Positions 17,238 through 26,493 are shown, counted from the first letter of the stretch. The stretch: 64,000 nucleotides of DNA from Clostridium sp. ZS2-4 (GCF_026719745.1 NZ_JAPPRQ010000136.1:1-64000), one strand, 5' to 3'. Notes: generated by a model from the sequence alone, not told the origin. Translations and numbers: made by a program.

Positions 17238-18140
17238 TTAAACGGCTTTTTCTTCTTTTTTTAGTATAAATTTATTTATAACATGAGCAACTCCATTTTC
17301 TTCGTTAGTAAGAGTTACATAGTCAGCTATTTTTTTTATTTCTGGAAAAGCATTTCCCATGGCAACTCCAAGTCCTGCATATTTTATCATGTCAATATCA
17401 TTTCCAGAATCACCTATGCAAATAATCTCATATCTTTTTATACCTAATTTTTCTGCAAGGACAGCAACACCTGTGCCCTTATTAGCATTTTTACTTAATA
17501 TTTCTAAAGTATTTGAGGAAGGTTTTAGTACAGTATATTTCTCATACAATTCATCAGGTAGATTGTTTGGGTCGCAAAACAAACTATCATTTCTATTAAA
17601 AACATCTAAAGCAGTGTATTTAACATCCAAGTGTTTAACCAAAGATTTTATCTTATCTATAAAGGGTTGGGTTTCATTTATATAAGCAATTCTTCTTATA
17701 GGGATATTTTCATTTAAAGTGTCAAAGTCTACAATTTTTACAGGCAGGTTTGTTAGATAAGCTTCCACACCTGTTGTAAAGTTTAATGTAGGAGTTATAA
17801 GATAATCTGGCGTTACAGCATTTAAAGTTATATTTAATTTTTTTGAAAGATTATATAAAAATGCTGCATCTTTTGGTGTCAAATTAGTTTGTGAAATTAT
17901 TTCACTAGTACCTGTACATTGTACAACAGCGCCACTACAAGTAACAACATAGTCACTATCACTTATCAAATTTAAATATTTTAAAGTTCCTTGTACTCCC
18001 TGTATAGGTCGTCCTGTACATAAAACAATTTTAACTCCTTTTGCTTTAGCACTTTCAATTGCAGTATAAGTTTCTTTTGAGATAGTTTTGTCATTTCTTA
18101 ATAATGTACCATCCATATCGACTGCTATTAGTTTGTACAT
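17238..18140 (-). CDS. Cof-type HAD-IIB phosphatase
   Basis: A 300-residue HAD hydrolase of the Cof subfamily, cytoplasmic, probably acting on sugar phosphates, pyridoxal phosphate or flavin phosphates; the substrate is not readable. Motif I is VDMDGTLLRND, motif II LCTGRP, and motifs III/IV include a Lys in NANKGTG and CIGDSGNDIDMIKYA. The start ATG has a GGAGGG-type site upstream. It lies 44 bases downstream of a close paralogue on the same strand, likely a duplicated operon pair. Confidence 0.92.
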   Translation of the reverse strand: MYKLIAVDMDGTLLRNDKTISKETYTAIESAKAKGVKIVLCTGRPIQGVQGTLKYLNLISDSDYVVTCSGAVVQCTGTSEIISQTNLTPKDAAFLYNLSKKLNITLNAVTPDYLITPTLNFTTGVEAYLTNLPVKIVDFDTLNENIPIRRIAYINETQPFIDKIKSLVKHLDVKYTALDVFNRNDSLFCDPNNLPDELYEKYTVLKPSSNTLEILSKNANKGTGVAVLAEKLGIKRYEIICIGDSGNDIDMIKYAGLGVAMGNAFPEIKKIADYVTLTNEENGVAHVINKFILKKEEKAV

Positions 18141-18184
18141 ATTGACCCTCCTATAATTTTTAAGTTATAAAAAGCTAATTTAAA

Positions 18185-19039
18185 TTATACAGCTTGGTCA
18201 TCTACTGTTTGATTATCTTCAATAAAGAAATTAGGAGTATTTAGTATAAATTTATTTATAACGTGAGCTACACCGTCTTCTTCATTAGTATAAGTAATAT
18301 AATTTGCAACCTTTTTTACTCCTGAAAAAGCATTACCCATAGCTACACCTAATCCAGCATATTGAATCATGTGAATGTCATTACCAGCATCTCCTATACA
18401 GATGACTTCATTTTTATTTATTCCTAAGCTATCTGCAAGAGCTTTAACACCTGTACCTTTGTTTACGGTCTTGTCTAAAAATTCTAAGAAGAAAGGTGCA
18501 CTTTGCACAACAGTATATTTTTCATATATTTCGCCAGGAAGTTTAGAGATTGCCTCGGATAATTTATCAGGCTCGTCTACAAACATGATTTTTACAACAG
18601 GTGTAGAGTCCGTTAATGTTGTAAAATCTACTTCTTCAAAATCAATGTCATTCATTGTAACTTCAAGCTCAGTGTATTTGCTTAATTTAGGTGCAATACA
18701 TGAAGTTGGAGTTAAGGCATGAATATTTATATCTAATTCTTTACTTAAAGAATATAAATAATGTGCATCTTCAGAAGTAAGTAATTTTTTAGAAATGATT
18801 TCCGCTGTTCCTGTGTTTTGAATTACAGAACCGTTATATGTTACACAATAATCTTCATCAGAAATTAAATTTAATTCCTTTAGATATTTTTCTATTCCTT
18901 TTTTAGGTCTTCCAGTAGATAAAACAACTTTAACTCCTTTTTCCTTAGCTTTTTTTATAGCTTCAAAGTTTTCTTCAGATATAGTTTTATCTTCTTTTAA
19001 TAAAGTTCCATCCATATCTAGTGCAATTAACTTATACAT
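18185..19039 (-). CDS. Cof-type HAD-IIB phosphatase (paralogue)
   Basis: A 284-residue paralogue of the downstream gene, with near-identical landmarks: LDMDGTLLKED, LSTGRPKKG, NKGTGVKALADSLGI and CIGDAGNDIHMIQYAGLGVAMGNAFSG (read in two pieces). It is shorter because a segment of the cap domain is missing relative to its neighbour. GGAGG precedes the ATG. It is the first gene of the two-gene unit; the pair points to tandem duplication with divergence of the cap, which sets substrate choice in this family. Confidence 0.92.
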   Translation of the reverse strand: MYKLIALDMDGTLLKEDKTISEENFEAIKKAKEKGVKVVLSTGRPKKGIEKYLKELNLISDEDYCVTYNGSVIQNTGTAEIISKKLLTSEDAHYLYSLSKELDINIHALTPTSCIAPKLSKYTELEVTMNDIDFEEVDFTTLTDSTPVVKIMFVDEPDKLSEAISKLPGEIYEKYTVVQSAPFFLEFLDKTVNKGTGVKALADSLGINKNEVICIGDAGNDIHMIQYAGLGVAMGNAFSGVKKVANYITYTNEEDGVAHVINKFILNTPNFFIEDNQTVDDQAV

Positions 19040-19236
19040 ATATAAACCTCCGATTTTATTAATATGAGTATCTAGTAATTTTGGTGAGATTGTATATTAA
19101 AACAGTTCAATATACGCGGGATAAATAATGACCTACCACAAAATTGAAAAGTCTTATTTCCAAGTTTATATTTTAACACAAATATTATAACATTTAATAT
19201 TAAAATTAATAATATTAGGATAAGTTTTAGTTCAAG

Positions 19237-19265
19237 TTGAAATATTATAGTTTAATTGATATAAT
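19237..19265 (+). promoter_or_regulatory. Promoter of the P-loop protein gene
   Basis: TTGAAA, 17 bases, TATAAT, about 35 bases before the start codon. Apart from this, the 261-base divergent gap 19040-19300 shows nothing clear. Confidence 0.7.
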
Positions 19266-19300
19266 TTAGAATGGTATGAAATTATTTTGGAGGTTAGGAT

Positions 19301-19873
19301 ATGCCTATAAGAATAGCAATATTAGGTGGACCACGTTGTGGCAAAACTACGCTAATACAGCAATTATATGTAGATATGAAAATAATTGGACTATCAGTTG
19401 GAGCTGAATCAGAATATTCTACAGATTACCTTAGAGATAAAGGTATGATAGAATCAATATCTGAACAATATGGTATATATATAGGACAAATGAAAAGAGA
19501 AGAAAAATTGAATGATTTTAATTATGCCATAACAGATTATGCAACTTTTATTCCTTATGTATATGGAAGATTTATGCTCGGAATGAAGAAAAGGACAAAA
19601 AAAGAAATAGAAATATTGAAAGATTTATATTATTTAGCTCTAAAAGATATTCCTAATTATGACCACATATTTTTTGTTCCAAGAGAATTTGGATATGTAA
19701 AAGATGGAGTTAGATGGCAGGATGAAGAGATAGCAAAAGATGTAGACGAAGCAATAAAGCAATTTCTAACAGCAGAAAACGTACCTTTTACAGTTGTAGA
19801 AGGTTCAACTAAGGAAAGATCAAAAAAAATAATGGATATAATTGGAATAGGGCAAGAAGAAAAAGAAGCTTAA
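19301..19873 (+). CDS. P-loop ATP/GTP-binding protein, AAA_28-like
   Basis: A 190-residue protein with an N-terminal Walker A motif GGPRCGKTT (residues 9-17) and a kinase-like layout: FNYAITDYATFIPYVYG and a later HIFFVPREFGYVKDG. It resembles the AAA_28/NadR-kinase-like group of small nucleotide-binding proteins; the exact role is unknown. GGAGG lies eight bases before the ATG. It is transcribed alone from its own promoter and closed by a terminator before prfC. Confidence 0.8.
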   Translation: MPIRIAILGGPRCGKTTLIQQLYVDMKIIGLSVGAESEYSTDYLRDKGMIESISEQYGIYIGQMKREEKLNDFNYAITDYATFIPYVYGRFMLGMKKRTKKEIEILKDLYYLALKDIPNYDHIFFVPREFGYVKDGVRWQDEEIAKDVDEAIKQFLTAENVPFTVVEGSTKERSKKIMDIIGIGQEEKEA

Positions 19874-19901
19874 GGTTTGCAAATTACAGCAAACCTTTTA
19901 T
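19872..19901 (+). terminator. Terminator after the P-loop gene
   Basis: AAGGTTTGC/GCAAACCTT, an 8-base loop, and a short T tail, overlapping the stop codon. Confidence 0.7.
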
Positions 19902-19906
19902 TATGT

Positions 19907-19935
19907 TTGACAGTTATATATAATAAAGTTAAAAT
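19907..19935 (+). promoter_or_regulatory. Promoter of prfC
   Basis: TTGACA, 17 bases, TAAAAT, right after the preceding terminator. Confidence 0.65.
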
Positions 19936-19979
19936 CATAATGGAAAGTTTAAAATTATAAGGAGAAAGAGGAGAAATAA

Positions 19980-21575
19980 GTGGCAGATTTTATTAAAGAA
20001 ATAGAAAAAAGAAGAACTTTTGCTATAATATCTCACCCGGATGCGGGTAAAACTACACTTACAGAAAAACTCCTATTATATGGAGGAGCAATTCGTGAAG
20101 CTGGATCTGTTAAAGCTAGAAGAGCAGCTAAGCATGCTGTATCGGATTGGATGGAAATAGAGAAGCAGAGAGGAATTTCTGTTACATCATCTGTTATGCA
20201 ATTCAATTATGCGAATCACTGTATAAATATATTAGATACTCCTGGACACCAAGACTTCAGTGAAGATACATATAGAACATTAATGGCTGCTGATAGTGCT
20301 GTTATGGTACTTGATGGAGCTAAAGGGGTTGAGGATCAAACAAGAAAGTTATTTCATGTTTGTAGCTTAAGAGAGATACCTATTTTTACTTTTGTAAACA
20401 AGATGGATAGAGAAACAAAGGATGCTTTTGATTTATTAGAAGAATTAGAAAGTGAGTTAGGAATAAAATCCTATCCAATGAATTGGCCCATAGGCTGTGG
20501 AGCTGATTTTAAAGGTGTATATGATAGAGAAAAAAAACAAATATTAGTTTTCCAAGGTGGAAACCATGGTCAAAGCGCAGTAAATATAGTAGAAGGTTCT
20601 TTAGAGGATGAAAACATTAAAGAACTAATCGGAGAAGATTTACATGAAAAATTAGTTGAGGAATTAGAACTTTTAGATGAAGCTGGAGAAGAATTTGATA
20701 TAGAAAAAATTGAAAATGGGGAACTTACGCCAGTATTTTTCGGTAGTGCATTAACTAACTTTGGTGTAGAACCATTTTTAAGAGAATTTTTAAGACTTAC
20801 TCCACCACCTCTTTCAAGAAATTCGGATATAGGAAAAATTGACGTTTTAAATGAAGATTTTTCAGCTTTCGTATTTAAGATACAAGCAAATATGAATAAA
20901 GCACATAGAGATAGAATAGCATTTATGAGAATTTGTTCTGGTAAATTCACTAAAGGCATGGAAATATATCATGTTCAGCAGGGCAAAAAAATTAAATTAG
21001 CTCAACCACAACAATTTTTAGCAGAAGAAAGAGAAATAGTGGATGAAGCTTATGCAGGAGATATAATTGGGGTATTTGACCCAGGTATATTTGGAATAGG
21101 TGATACACTATGTCCTGCATCTAATAAGTTTAAATTTGAAGGCATCCCAACATTTGCACCAGAACACTTTGCAAGAGTAAGAACTGTAGATACTATGAAG
21201 AGAAAGCAGTTTATAAAAGGAATAACTCAAATTGCACAAGAAGGGGCTATACAAGTATTTAAAGAACTTCATATAGGAGTAGAAGAGATAATTGTAGGAG
21301 TTGTAGGTGTGCTTCAATTTGAAGTTTTAGAATACAGATTAAAGAATGAATATAATGTTGATATAAAAATGGAAAGATTGGCGTTTAGAAATATAAGATG
21401 GATTGAAAAAATAGAAGGAATGCCGGAAAATTTAAGTGTAACAAGTGATACAAAGGTAGTAAAAGACTTAAAAGACAATGACTTATTATTATTTACAAGT
21501 GATTGGGGAATAAGCTGGGCACTTGATCATAATAAAGGACTTGTACTATCTGATATAGGAAAAAGTGGAGAATAA
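19980..21575 (+). CDS. prfC: Peptide chain release factor 3
   Basis: GTPase that removes RF1/RF2 from the ribosome after termination. The 531-residue product has the translational GTPase set: G1 SHPDAGKTT (residues 18-26), switch region EIEKQRGISVTSSV, G3 LDTPGHQDFSEDT and G4 NKMDRE, followed by the RF3 second and third domains. Length is typical. The start is GTG, supported by GGAG about eight bases upstream. The last codons and stop lie in a perfect bidirectional hairpin shared with the converging oxidoreductase gene. Confidence 0.97.
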   Translation: MADFIKEIEKRRTFAIISHPDAGKTTLTEKLLLYGGAIREAGSVKARRAAKHAVSDWMEIEKQRGISVTSSVMQFNYANHCINILDTPGHQDFSEDTYRTLMAADSAVMVLDGAKGVEDQTRKLFHVCSLREIPIFTFVNKMDRETKDAFDLLEELESELGIKSYPMNWPIGCGADFKGVYDREKKQILVFQGGNHGQSAVNIVEGSLEDENIKELIGEDLHEKLVEELELLDEAGEEFDIEKIENGELTPVFFGSALTNFGVEPFLREFLRLTPPPLSRNSDIGKIDVLNEDFSAFVFKIQANMNKAHRDRIAFMRICSGKFTKGMEIYHVQQGKKIKLAQPQQFLAEEREIVDEAYAGDIIGVFDPGIFGIGDTLCPASNKFKFEGIPTFAPEHFARVRTVDTMKRKQFIKGITQIAQEGAIQVFKELHIGVEEIIVGVVGVLQFEVLEYRLKNEYNVDIKMERLAFRNIRWIEKIEGMPENLSVTSDTKVVKDLKDNDLLLFTSDWGISWALDHNKGLVLSDIGKSGE

Positions 21576-21607
21576 TGTTGCTGTGCAACATTATTCTCCA
21601 CTTTTTC
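21559..21607. terminator. Bidirectional terminator, perfect 23-bp stem
   Basis: The 23 bases at 21559-21581 are exactly complementary to 21585-21607 around a TGT loop. A and T runs flank the GC part, so it can terminate both prfC and the converging gene, and it contains both stop codons. Its inner part AATAATGTTGC/GCAACATTATT is identical to the left hairpin of the repeat element at 14489. Confidence 0.93.
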
Positions 21608-22820
21608 TATTAAAACTAAACATATCAGCATCAGGGCTGCTATTATATAAAATAAGATCTTTTATAATTTGTGCGCCTAAGAGACTAGAGCAAATTTCGT
21701 TTCTATCAGAGCCTGGATTGAAATAGCATTTAGGAAAGTCAGGGTGTTCTCCAATGTATGGAAGACTATCCTTTGTTTCGCACCAGGTTCTAGACCAAAA
21801 ATAATCTATCTTTAAATCACTTATGTAAGGAAGTATAGTCTTTAGTTTTTCAAGTATACTAAAGGCTTGATTTTCCATACTTATTGTGGAGTCATTGATG
21901 TTATTTAAGTTGTAATCAAAGTCTCCGGCTATAATTCTATTATCAGCACTAGGCCTTATATAAAAATAAGGAAACTTTGATTCACGTACTAAACAGCTAT
22001 TATACCAACTACTATAATTATAATTAGTTAAAGGAGTAGTTGCTATAGAGCAAGCTGTTTTTAATTTTATAAGAGAGTTATCTTTAATTAGATTATAGGC
22101 TGTATAACCATTAGCAAATACAATTTTTTTGCAATTGATATGAAAATCATTGCTTGTATTGACCTTTATGCTATTTGAATAATAATCATAGTTTAATACA
22201 GAGGTATTTTCATATATTTTTGTGTTTTTTAAGGCGGCTGCTTTCAAAAGGACATGACAAAATTTAAAAGGATCAAGTATGCAATCGTAATTCTTTGAAT
22301 ATATGCCATAAGGGTATGCAATAGAAAACTTATCTTCTATTTGATTTTGGGACAGATATTCTATGGTAAAATCAAATTTTTTTCTTAGTTCAAATTCTTT
22401 TTTTATATTGTTTTCAGAATCAGGATTACTACATAAGTATATGCTATCCATCCTTTTAAATTCACAATACTGTTTTATATTATAAAGTATATTTTCAATA
22501 TCATCGATGGATTTTTGATACAGTTTATAAGCTCTTACAGCTTTTTCTTCGCCTATAAGATCAATAAGTTTATATAATTCTGTACCTGAATCATATTGCA
22601 AAATACAAGGATTAGCTGCAGTATTGCCATGAGCTATTAAATTTTTCTCAATCAAAATTGTATTTATGTTGTATTGCGAAAGATAATAGGCAGTTAAACA
22701 TCCTGATATGCCGCCACCTATAACTACAACATCACATTTTTGATTAGAAGTTAAAGAAGGATACTTCTTATAACCTTTGTTTATAGAGTTCCAGTATGTA
22801 TTTTCACAAGTTAATATCAT
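21591..22820 (-). CDS. FAD-dependent oxidoreductase (DAO family)
   Basis: A 409-residue protein with an N-terminal dinucleotide-binding motif VVVIGGGISGCLTAYYLS (about residues 30-47) and LIEKN as the end of the second strand, typical of the D-amino-acid oxidase/glycine oxidase superfamily. C-terminal blocks such as YIRPSADNRIIAGDFDYN and WCETKDSLPYIGEHPDFP match the family's FAD-closing region. Substrate is probably an amine or amino acid but cannot be told. It is monocistronic, converging on prfC. Confidence 0.88.
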   Translation of the reverse strand: MILTCENTYWNSINKGYKKYPSLTSNQKCDVVVIGGGISGCLTAYYLSQYNINTILIEKNLIAHGNTAANPCILQYDSGTELYKLIDLIGEEKAVRAYKLYQKSIDDIENILYNIKQYCEFKRMDSIYLCSNPDSENNIKKEFELRKKFDFTIEYLSQNQIEDKFSIAYPYGIYSKNYDCILDPFKFCHVLLKAAALKNTKIYENTSVLNYDYYSNSIKVNTSNDFHINCKKIVFANGYTAYNLIKDNSLIKLKTACSIATTPLTNYNYSSWYNSCLVRESKFPYFYIRPSADNRIIAGDFDYNLNNINDSTISMENQAFSILEKLKTILPYISDLKIDYFWSRTWCETKDSLPYIGEHPDFPKCYFNPGSDRNEICSSLLGAQIIKDLILYNSSPDADMFSFNRKSGE

Positions 22821-22857
22821 AATATATGCTACTCTAAGCAGCCTTCACTCCTCTCAA

Positions 22858-22903
22858 AATAGACTTAAACTCATGAAACTAAAGTAAAGCTTCATGAGTT
22901 TAA
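22858..22903 (-). terminator. Hairpin after the small membrane protein gene
   Basis: TTAAACTCATGAA (22865-22877) pairs perfectly with TTCATGAGTTTAA (22891-22903); a weak T-rich tail follows on the minus strand. Confidence 0.55.
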
Positions 22904-22906
22904 AGG

Positions 22907-23062
22907 TCACATTGACTTTCTTTTTCCAAATAAAGCATCTATGACAAAAACAACTAAGGCGAAAACAAGTAAAAAGTTTATTACGCTTCCACCAATTCTA
23001 AATATTAAACCAATCAACCAAAATAAAAGGATAACTCCTCCTACCCATCTAAGAAAATTCAT
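22907..23062 (-). CDS. Small membrane protein, Lmo0937-like, 51 aa
   Basis: A 51-codon gene read on the minus strand: it starts MNFLRWVGGVILLFWLIGLI, passes FRIGGSVINF, and ends in IDALFGKRKSM. It has two membrane segments around a Gly-Gly turn and a basic C-terminus, the layout of the Lmo0937 family of tiny membrane proteins of unknown function. GGAGGG stands seven bases before the ATG and a hairpin follows the stop, which supports a real gene. Confidence 0.85.
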   Translation of the reverse strand: MNFLRWVGGVILLFWLIGLIFRIGGSVINFLLVFALVVFVIDALFGKRKSM

Positions 23063-23237
23063 GTTAAACCCTCCATTAATTTTATATATATTATTATTAA
23101 CAAGTTTTTAGGTATTTATCCGATGGCTAGCAATTCTGAATAAATAGTATTTGTTGCGGATTTGTATCGATACATTTGCAAGAAAATTGTATTTAAATAT
23201 AATTAATAAATATATGAAAAAGCTAATGGAGGTGATT

Positions 23238-23816
23238 ATGTTGGAAAATAAACACAGAGATTTGAGACTAAGTTCAACAGGAATAAACGATATTATCCAG
23301 GTGGGAATGATGGCGGCTATAACATATGTGGCTACAGTTATGTTTCATATTCCATCATTTATGGGAGTAGTTCATTTAGGAGATAGTATGATATTTTTAG
23401 CAGCTATTTTGTTAGGGAAGAGGAAAGCGGCAGCTTCATCAGCTATTGGAATGGCTTTATTTGATATTTTAACTGGTTATGGTCATTGGGCGCCATTTAC
23501 TTTTGTAATAAAAGGAGTAATGGGTTACATTGCAGGAAGTATTGCTTATAGAAAAGGACAGGATGGAAAAAATATATGGAATAATTTATTTGCATTTTCT
23601 ATTGCAGGTATTTTTATGATTGCGGCTTATTATTTAAGTGGAGTAGTTATGGCAAGATTTATTTTACTGAAAACAGCTACTTTAAATCAAGCATTTATTT
23701 TAGCAATAAAAGATATACCAGGAAATATATCTCAAGTAGTTGCAGGTATCATTATAGGTTTACCATTAAGTATAACTTTAAAAAAAGCATTAAAAAGAGC
23801 TAATATATCTTTATAA
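23238..23816 (+). CDS. ECF transporter S component
   Basis: A 192-residue integral membrane protein with about six helices. GDSMIFLAAILLGKRKAAA followed by GYGHWAPFTFVIKGVMGYIA is typical of the substrate-binding S component of energy-coupling-factor vitamin importers (PF07155-like group). No A or T components are nearby, so it would share a central module encoded elsewhere. The ligand is not identifiable and I see no riboswitch upstream to give it away. I chose the ATG at 23238 behind GGAGGTG; a TTG three bases later is equally well spaced. Confidence 0.85.
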   Translation: MLENKHRDLRLSSTGINDIIQVGMMAAITYVATVMFHIPSFMGVVHLGDSMIFLAAILLGKRKAAASSAIGMALFDILTGYGHWAPFTFVIKGVMGYIAGSIAYRKGQDGKNIWNNLFAFSIAGIFMIAAYYLSGVVMARFILLKTATLNQAFILAIKDIPGNISQVVAGIIIGLPLSITLKKALKRANISL

Positions 23817-23864
23817 TTAGAAATAGGATTATATACTTAGAAATTTAAATAAAATTATTTTTGT

Positions 23865-23983
23865 AGGCTTGCTGCCAATTGTACATTAATACCAATTTAA
23901 ATTTAGCTTGAAATGGAGATTATATTCCATTACAAAGGAGTTAAAATTATGGGTATGTAGAGTATAATTGCAGCAAGCTTTTT
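23865..23983 (+). ncRNA. Structured RNA or large-loop terminator before the GGDEF gene
   Basis: An outer stem pairs GCTTGCTGC (23867-23875) and following bases with GCAGCAAGC (23970-23978), about 17 bp with minor defects, and ends in a run of five T. Inside are an ATACC/GGTAT pair and a hairpin AATGGA/TCCATT (23912-23931). The loop also contains AAAGGAG followed eight bases later by ATG GGT ATG TAG, a three-codon reading frame. It could be a terminator of the ECF gene, a small RNA, or an attenuator for the downstream diguanylate cyclase. It matches no riboswitch I know. Confidence 0.5.
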
Positions 23984-24080
23984 ATATAAGAATTTAAACT
24001 GGAAGAAATTTTATTTTTATTGTAGAATGATATTAGGAAATAAAAGTAACAATTTAAATTCTGTGGGAAAGTGAGATTTT

Positions 24081-25178
24081 ATGAATAAATATTACACTGA
24101 TTTTAAAAGTGGGGATTTTGAAGAAAAGTATTTAAAATTGAAAGACGAATTTGAAACTTATCAGAATTTTGCTGAAAGCACTATTCAAATTATTAGTGAA
24201 AAAAATGCAAAATTAGAAAAGAAACTAGATTCAATGACTAATATAGTGGAAATCAGTAAATATATAAATTCATATCTTAGTAAAAAAAATTTAATTCCTA
24301 TGATAAATGATATGATAATTGGAATATTAGGAGCTACTTATTCGTCTATTTATTTAATGAGTGATAATGAATTAGTTATAAAGGCTACTAATCATAAAGA
24401 TAAAATGTTTAAATTTTATAATGAAGAATTTTATAAAGAATTAATAAATGAGAATCCGTTTATTATGAATTCTAAAACACCATTGTTTGGTAGGAATTCA
24501 CAAAGTAGTGATATACATTCATTGATAGGAGTACCAATAGGGCTAAGAGAAAAATTTATAGGATATATTATAGTTGAACATGCCCTAAATAATTTTTTTG
24601 ATCATGAACATATAACATTTATATCTACAATAGCTAACCAGATAGCTATTGCCTTAGAAAATAATGCTCTATATAATCAGATAAGAGAAAATTCCATAAG
24701 AGACCCATTACTCAGAATATATAACAGAAAATATTTTTTTGATATATTGGAAAATAAATTAAAGGAAAATGCTAACAGAGAGTTTGCTATAGTAATGATA
24801 GATTTGGATAATTTTAAAAAAACTAATGATAGATATGGACATCAATTTGGTGATGAAGTTTTAATGCAAACAACAGAGATTATACAGAACAATGTAGGAA
24901 AGCATGACATTGTTTCTAGATACGGTGGGGAAGAAATAGTAATATATATAAAGACGGGTAAAGATCTAGAGGCGGTTTATAAAAAAGTAGACAATATAAG
25001 ATTAAATATTAGTGAAAATGTTATTACATATGGTAATATAAAAGTTGTAATTACAGCAAGTTTTGGTATTAGCTATTATCCAAAGGATGGAGAAAATTTA
25101 CAAGATGTAATAAGTATTGCTGATGCTAGATTGTATGCGGCTAAAAAAATTGGTAAAAATAAAGTTGTGAATAAATAA
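24081..25178 (+). CDS. GAF-GGDEF diguanylate cyclase
   Basis: Probably makes cyclic di-GMP from two GTP. The 365-residue cytoplasmic protein has an N-terminal coiled coil (about residues 1-55), a GAF-type sensor domain (about 55-195; SLIGVPIGLREKFIGYIIVEH) and a GGDEF domain (about 200-362; DPLLRIYNRKYFFDIL, DLDNFKKTNDRYGHQFGDE). The active-site loop is GGEEI (residues 282-286), an acceptable variant of GGEEF. The position where the RxxD inhibitory site normally lies reads GKHD, so feedback inhibition is probably absent. A structured RNA lies about 100 bases upstream. Confidence 0.92.
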   Translation: MNKYYTDFKSGDFEEKYLKLKDEFETYQNFAESTIQIISEKNAKLEKKLDSMTNIVEISKYINSYLSKKNLIPMINDMIIGILGATYSSIYLMSDNELVIKATNHKDKMFKFYNEEFYKELINENPFIMNSKTPLFGRNSQSSDIHSLIGVPIGLREKFIGYIIVEHALNNFFDHEHITFISTIANQIAIALENNALYNQIRENSIRDPLLRIYNRKYFFDILENKLKENANREFAIVMIDLDNFKKTNDRYGHQFGDEVLMQTTEIIQNNVGKHDIVSRYGGEEIVIYIKTGKDLEAVYKKVDNIRLNISENVITYGNIKVVITASFGISYYPKDGENLQDVISIADARLYAAKKIGKNKVVNK

Positions 25179-25203
25179 AGACGATGCAATTCATCGTCTT
25201 TTT
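25177..25203 (+). terminator. Terminator after the GGDEF gene
   Basis: AAAGACGATG/CATCGTCTTT with a 5-base loop and T tail, overlapping the stop codon. Confidence 0.88.
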
Positions 25204-25243
25204 GAATAATATATAATAAATAGGAATTTAAGGGTTGGGATGT

Positions 25244-26392
25244 ATGAATAAAAAAAAATTAACAAGTCTTTTAAAAAGGCAGGAAGGCGTTAAATTAGAT
25301 TTTAAGCAGGAAATAGATTTAAACACTGAAAGTGGAAAAAAAGAATTTGCAAAAGATATTTGTGCATTGGCTAATTCAAGAGGTGGAAGAGGTTATCTGA
25401 TTATAGGAATTGAGGATAAAACAAAGAGAGTAATAGGGGTAGATAGGTTGTCTTTTACTGAAGAGCAAATACAGCAAATTGTAAGTTCAAGATGTGATCC
25501 ACCAATTCCAATATCTTTAGAGTGTATAGACTATGAAAATAAAAAGGTAGCGGTAATTACAATATATCAAAGTAGTCAAAAACCGTATCAATTTAGAGAA
25601 AATGGAGCTTTTTATATTAGACGTGGCTCAACAACAGATACAATGAGAAAACAGGAATTAATTTCTTCTTTCCAAGAAAATATGAATTTGAATATAGAGC
25701 TTACTCCTATTGTAAAGAGTAGTATCAATAGCTTGGAATTTAAGTTAGTAGATAAATATTTTATGCTTCATGGAATAGATATAAATGATGAAAATAGAGT
25801 ATCTTTTATGGAAAATACTAGAATGATATTTTTGGATGAAGAAGAAAAAGAATATTATGCAACATTAGGAGGATTATTAGTATTTTCAAGAAGTAATTAT
25901 TTATATATGCCTAATAATATGATTAGAATAGTTAATAAGGTAAATAAAGAGCTGGATGAAATAATAATAATTCAAGGGGATTTACTTTCGGTAATTGATA
26001 AAAGTGAAGAATATTTATTGAAAATTCTCACACCTTATTATCCTTATAGAGCTGTTTATGAAGCAATAAAGAACGCCGTTTTATATAGGGATTATACTAT
26101 TGTTGATAAAGAGATTGAAGTTGTTATAGATTACAATAGTGTAAGAGTTATAAGTCCTGGTATATTGATAAAGAATGATAAAAATGGTTTTTCTCATAAC
26201 TATATAAAAAGGAATATGTGGATTTATGAAAAGTTAATAACATTAGATGATAATAAAAGGTTTGCTCAATCTGGAAGAGGATTTACAAGAATGAAAAAAG
26301 CATTTAAGAAATATGGTAAGGTAATGTTTGTAAATTCTTTAAAGGAAAATAATTTTAAAGTTATTTTTCCGGGAATAAATACCTTTATATGA
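25244..26392 (+). CDS. AlbA_2 (Schlafen-type) domain protein, RecG-like family
   Basis: A 382-residue protein whose N-terminus is an AlbA_2/SLFN domain: GVKLDFKQEI, KDICALANSRGGRGYLIIGI, and FRENGAFYIRRGSTT are its usual blocks. The C-terminal half (ILTPYYPYRAVYEAIKNAVLYRDY, then RVISPGI) is the ATPase-like part found in COG2865 'transcriptional regulator or RecG-like' proteins. Function is unknown; some relatives act in regulation or phage defence. I chose the ATG at 25244 over a TTG nine bases earlier because AAGGG lies upstream. It stands between the GGDEF gene and a small P-loop gene. Confidence 0.82.
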   Translation: MNKKKLTSLLKRQEGVKLDFKQEIDLNTESGKKEFAKDICALANSRGGRGYLIIGIEDKTKRVIGVDRLSFTEEQIQQIVSSRCDPPIPISLECIDYENKKVAVITIYQSSQKPYQFRENGAFYIRRGSTTDTMRKQELISSFQENMNLNIELTPIVKSSINSLEFKLVDKYFMLHGIDINDENRVSFMENTRMIFLDEEEKEYYATLGGLLVFSRSNYLYMPNNMIRIVNKVNKELDEIIIIQGDLLSVIDKSEEYLLKILTPYYPYRAVYEAIKNAVLYRDYTIVDKEIEVVIDYNSVRVISPGILIKNDKNGFSHNYIKRNMWIYEKLITLDDNKRFAQSGRGFTRMKKAFKKYGKVMFVNSLKENNFKVIFPGINTFI

Positions 26393-26493
26393 ATAAATTT
26401 TAAATGATAACTGGAGAATATTGAAAGAAAATTTAGAATATTATATAATAAATTAAGGATATTTTTATAAAATTTTAAAAGGGAGTGGTTAAC

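Noticed and set aside
17238-19039. Toxin-antitoxin or phage module
   Set aside because: Both genes carry complete Cof-type HAD motifs; they are a duplicated housekeeping-type phosphatase pair.
23865-23983. Cyclic di-GMP riboswitch for the GGDEF gene
   Set aside because: The conserved GEMM-I or GEMM-II sequence blocks are not present.
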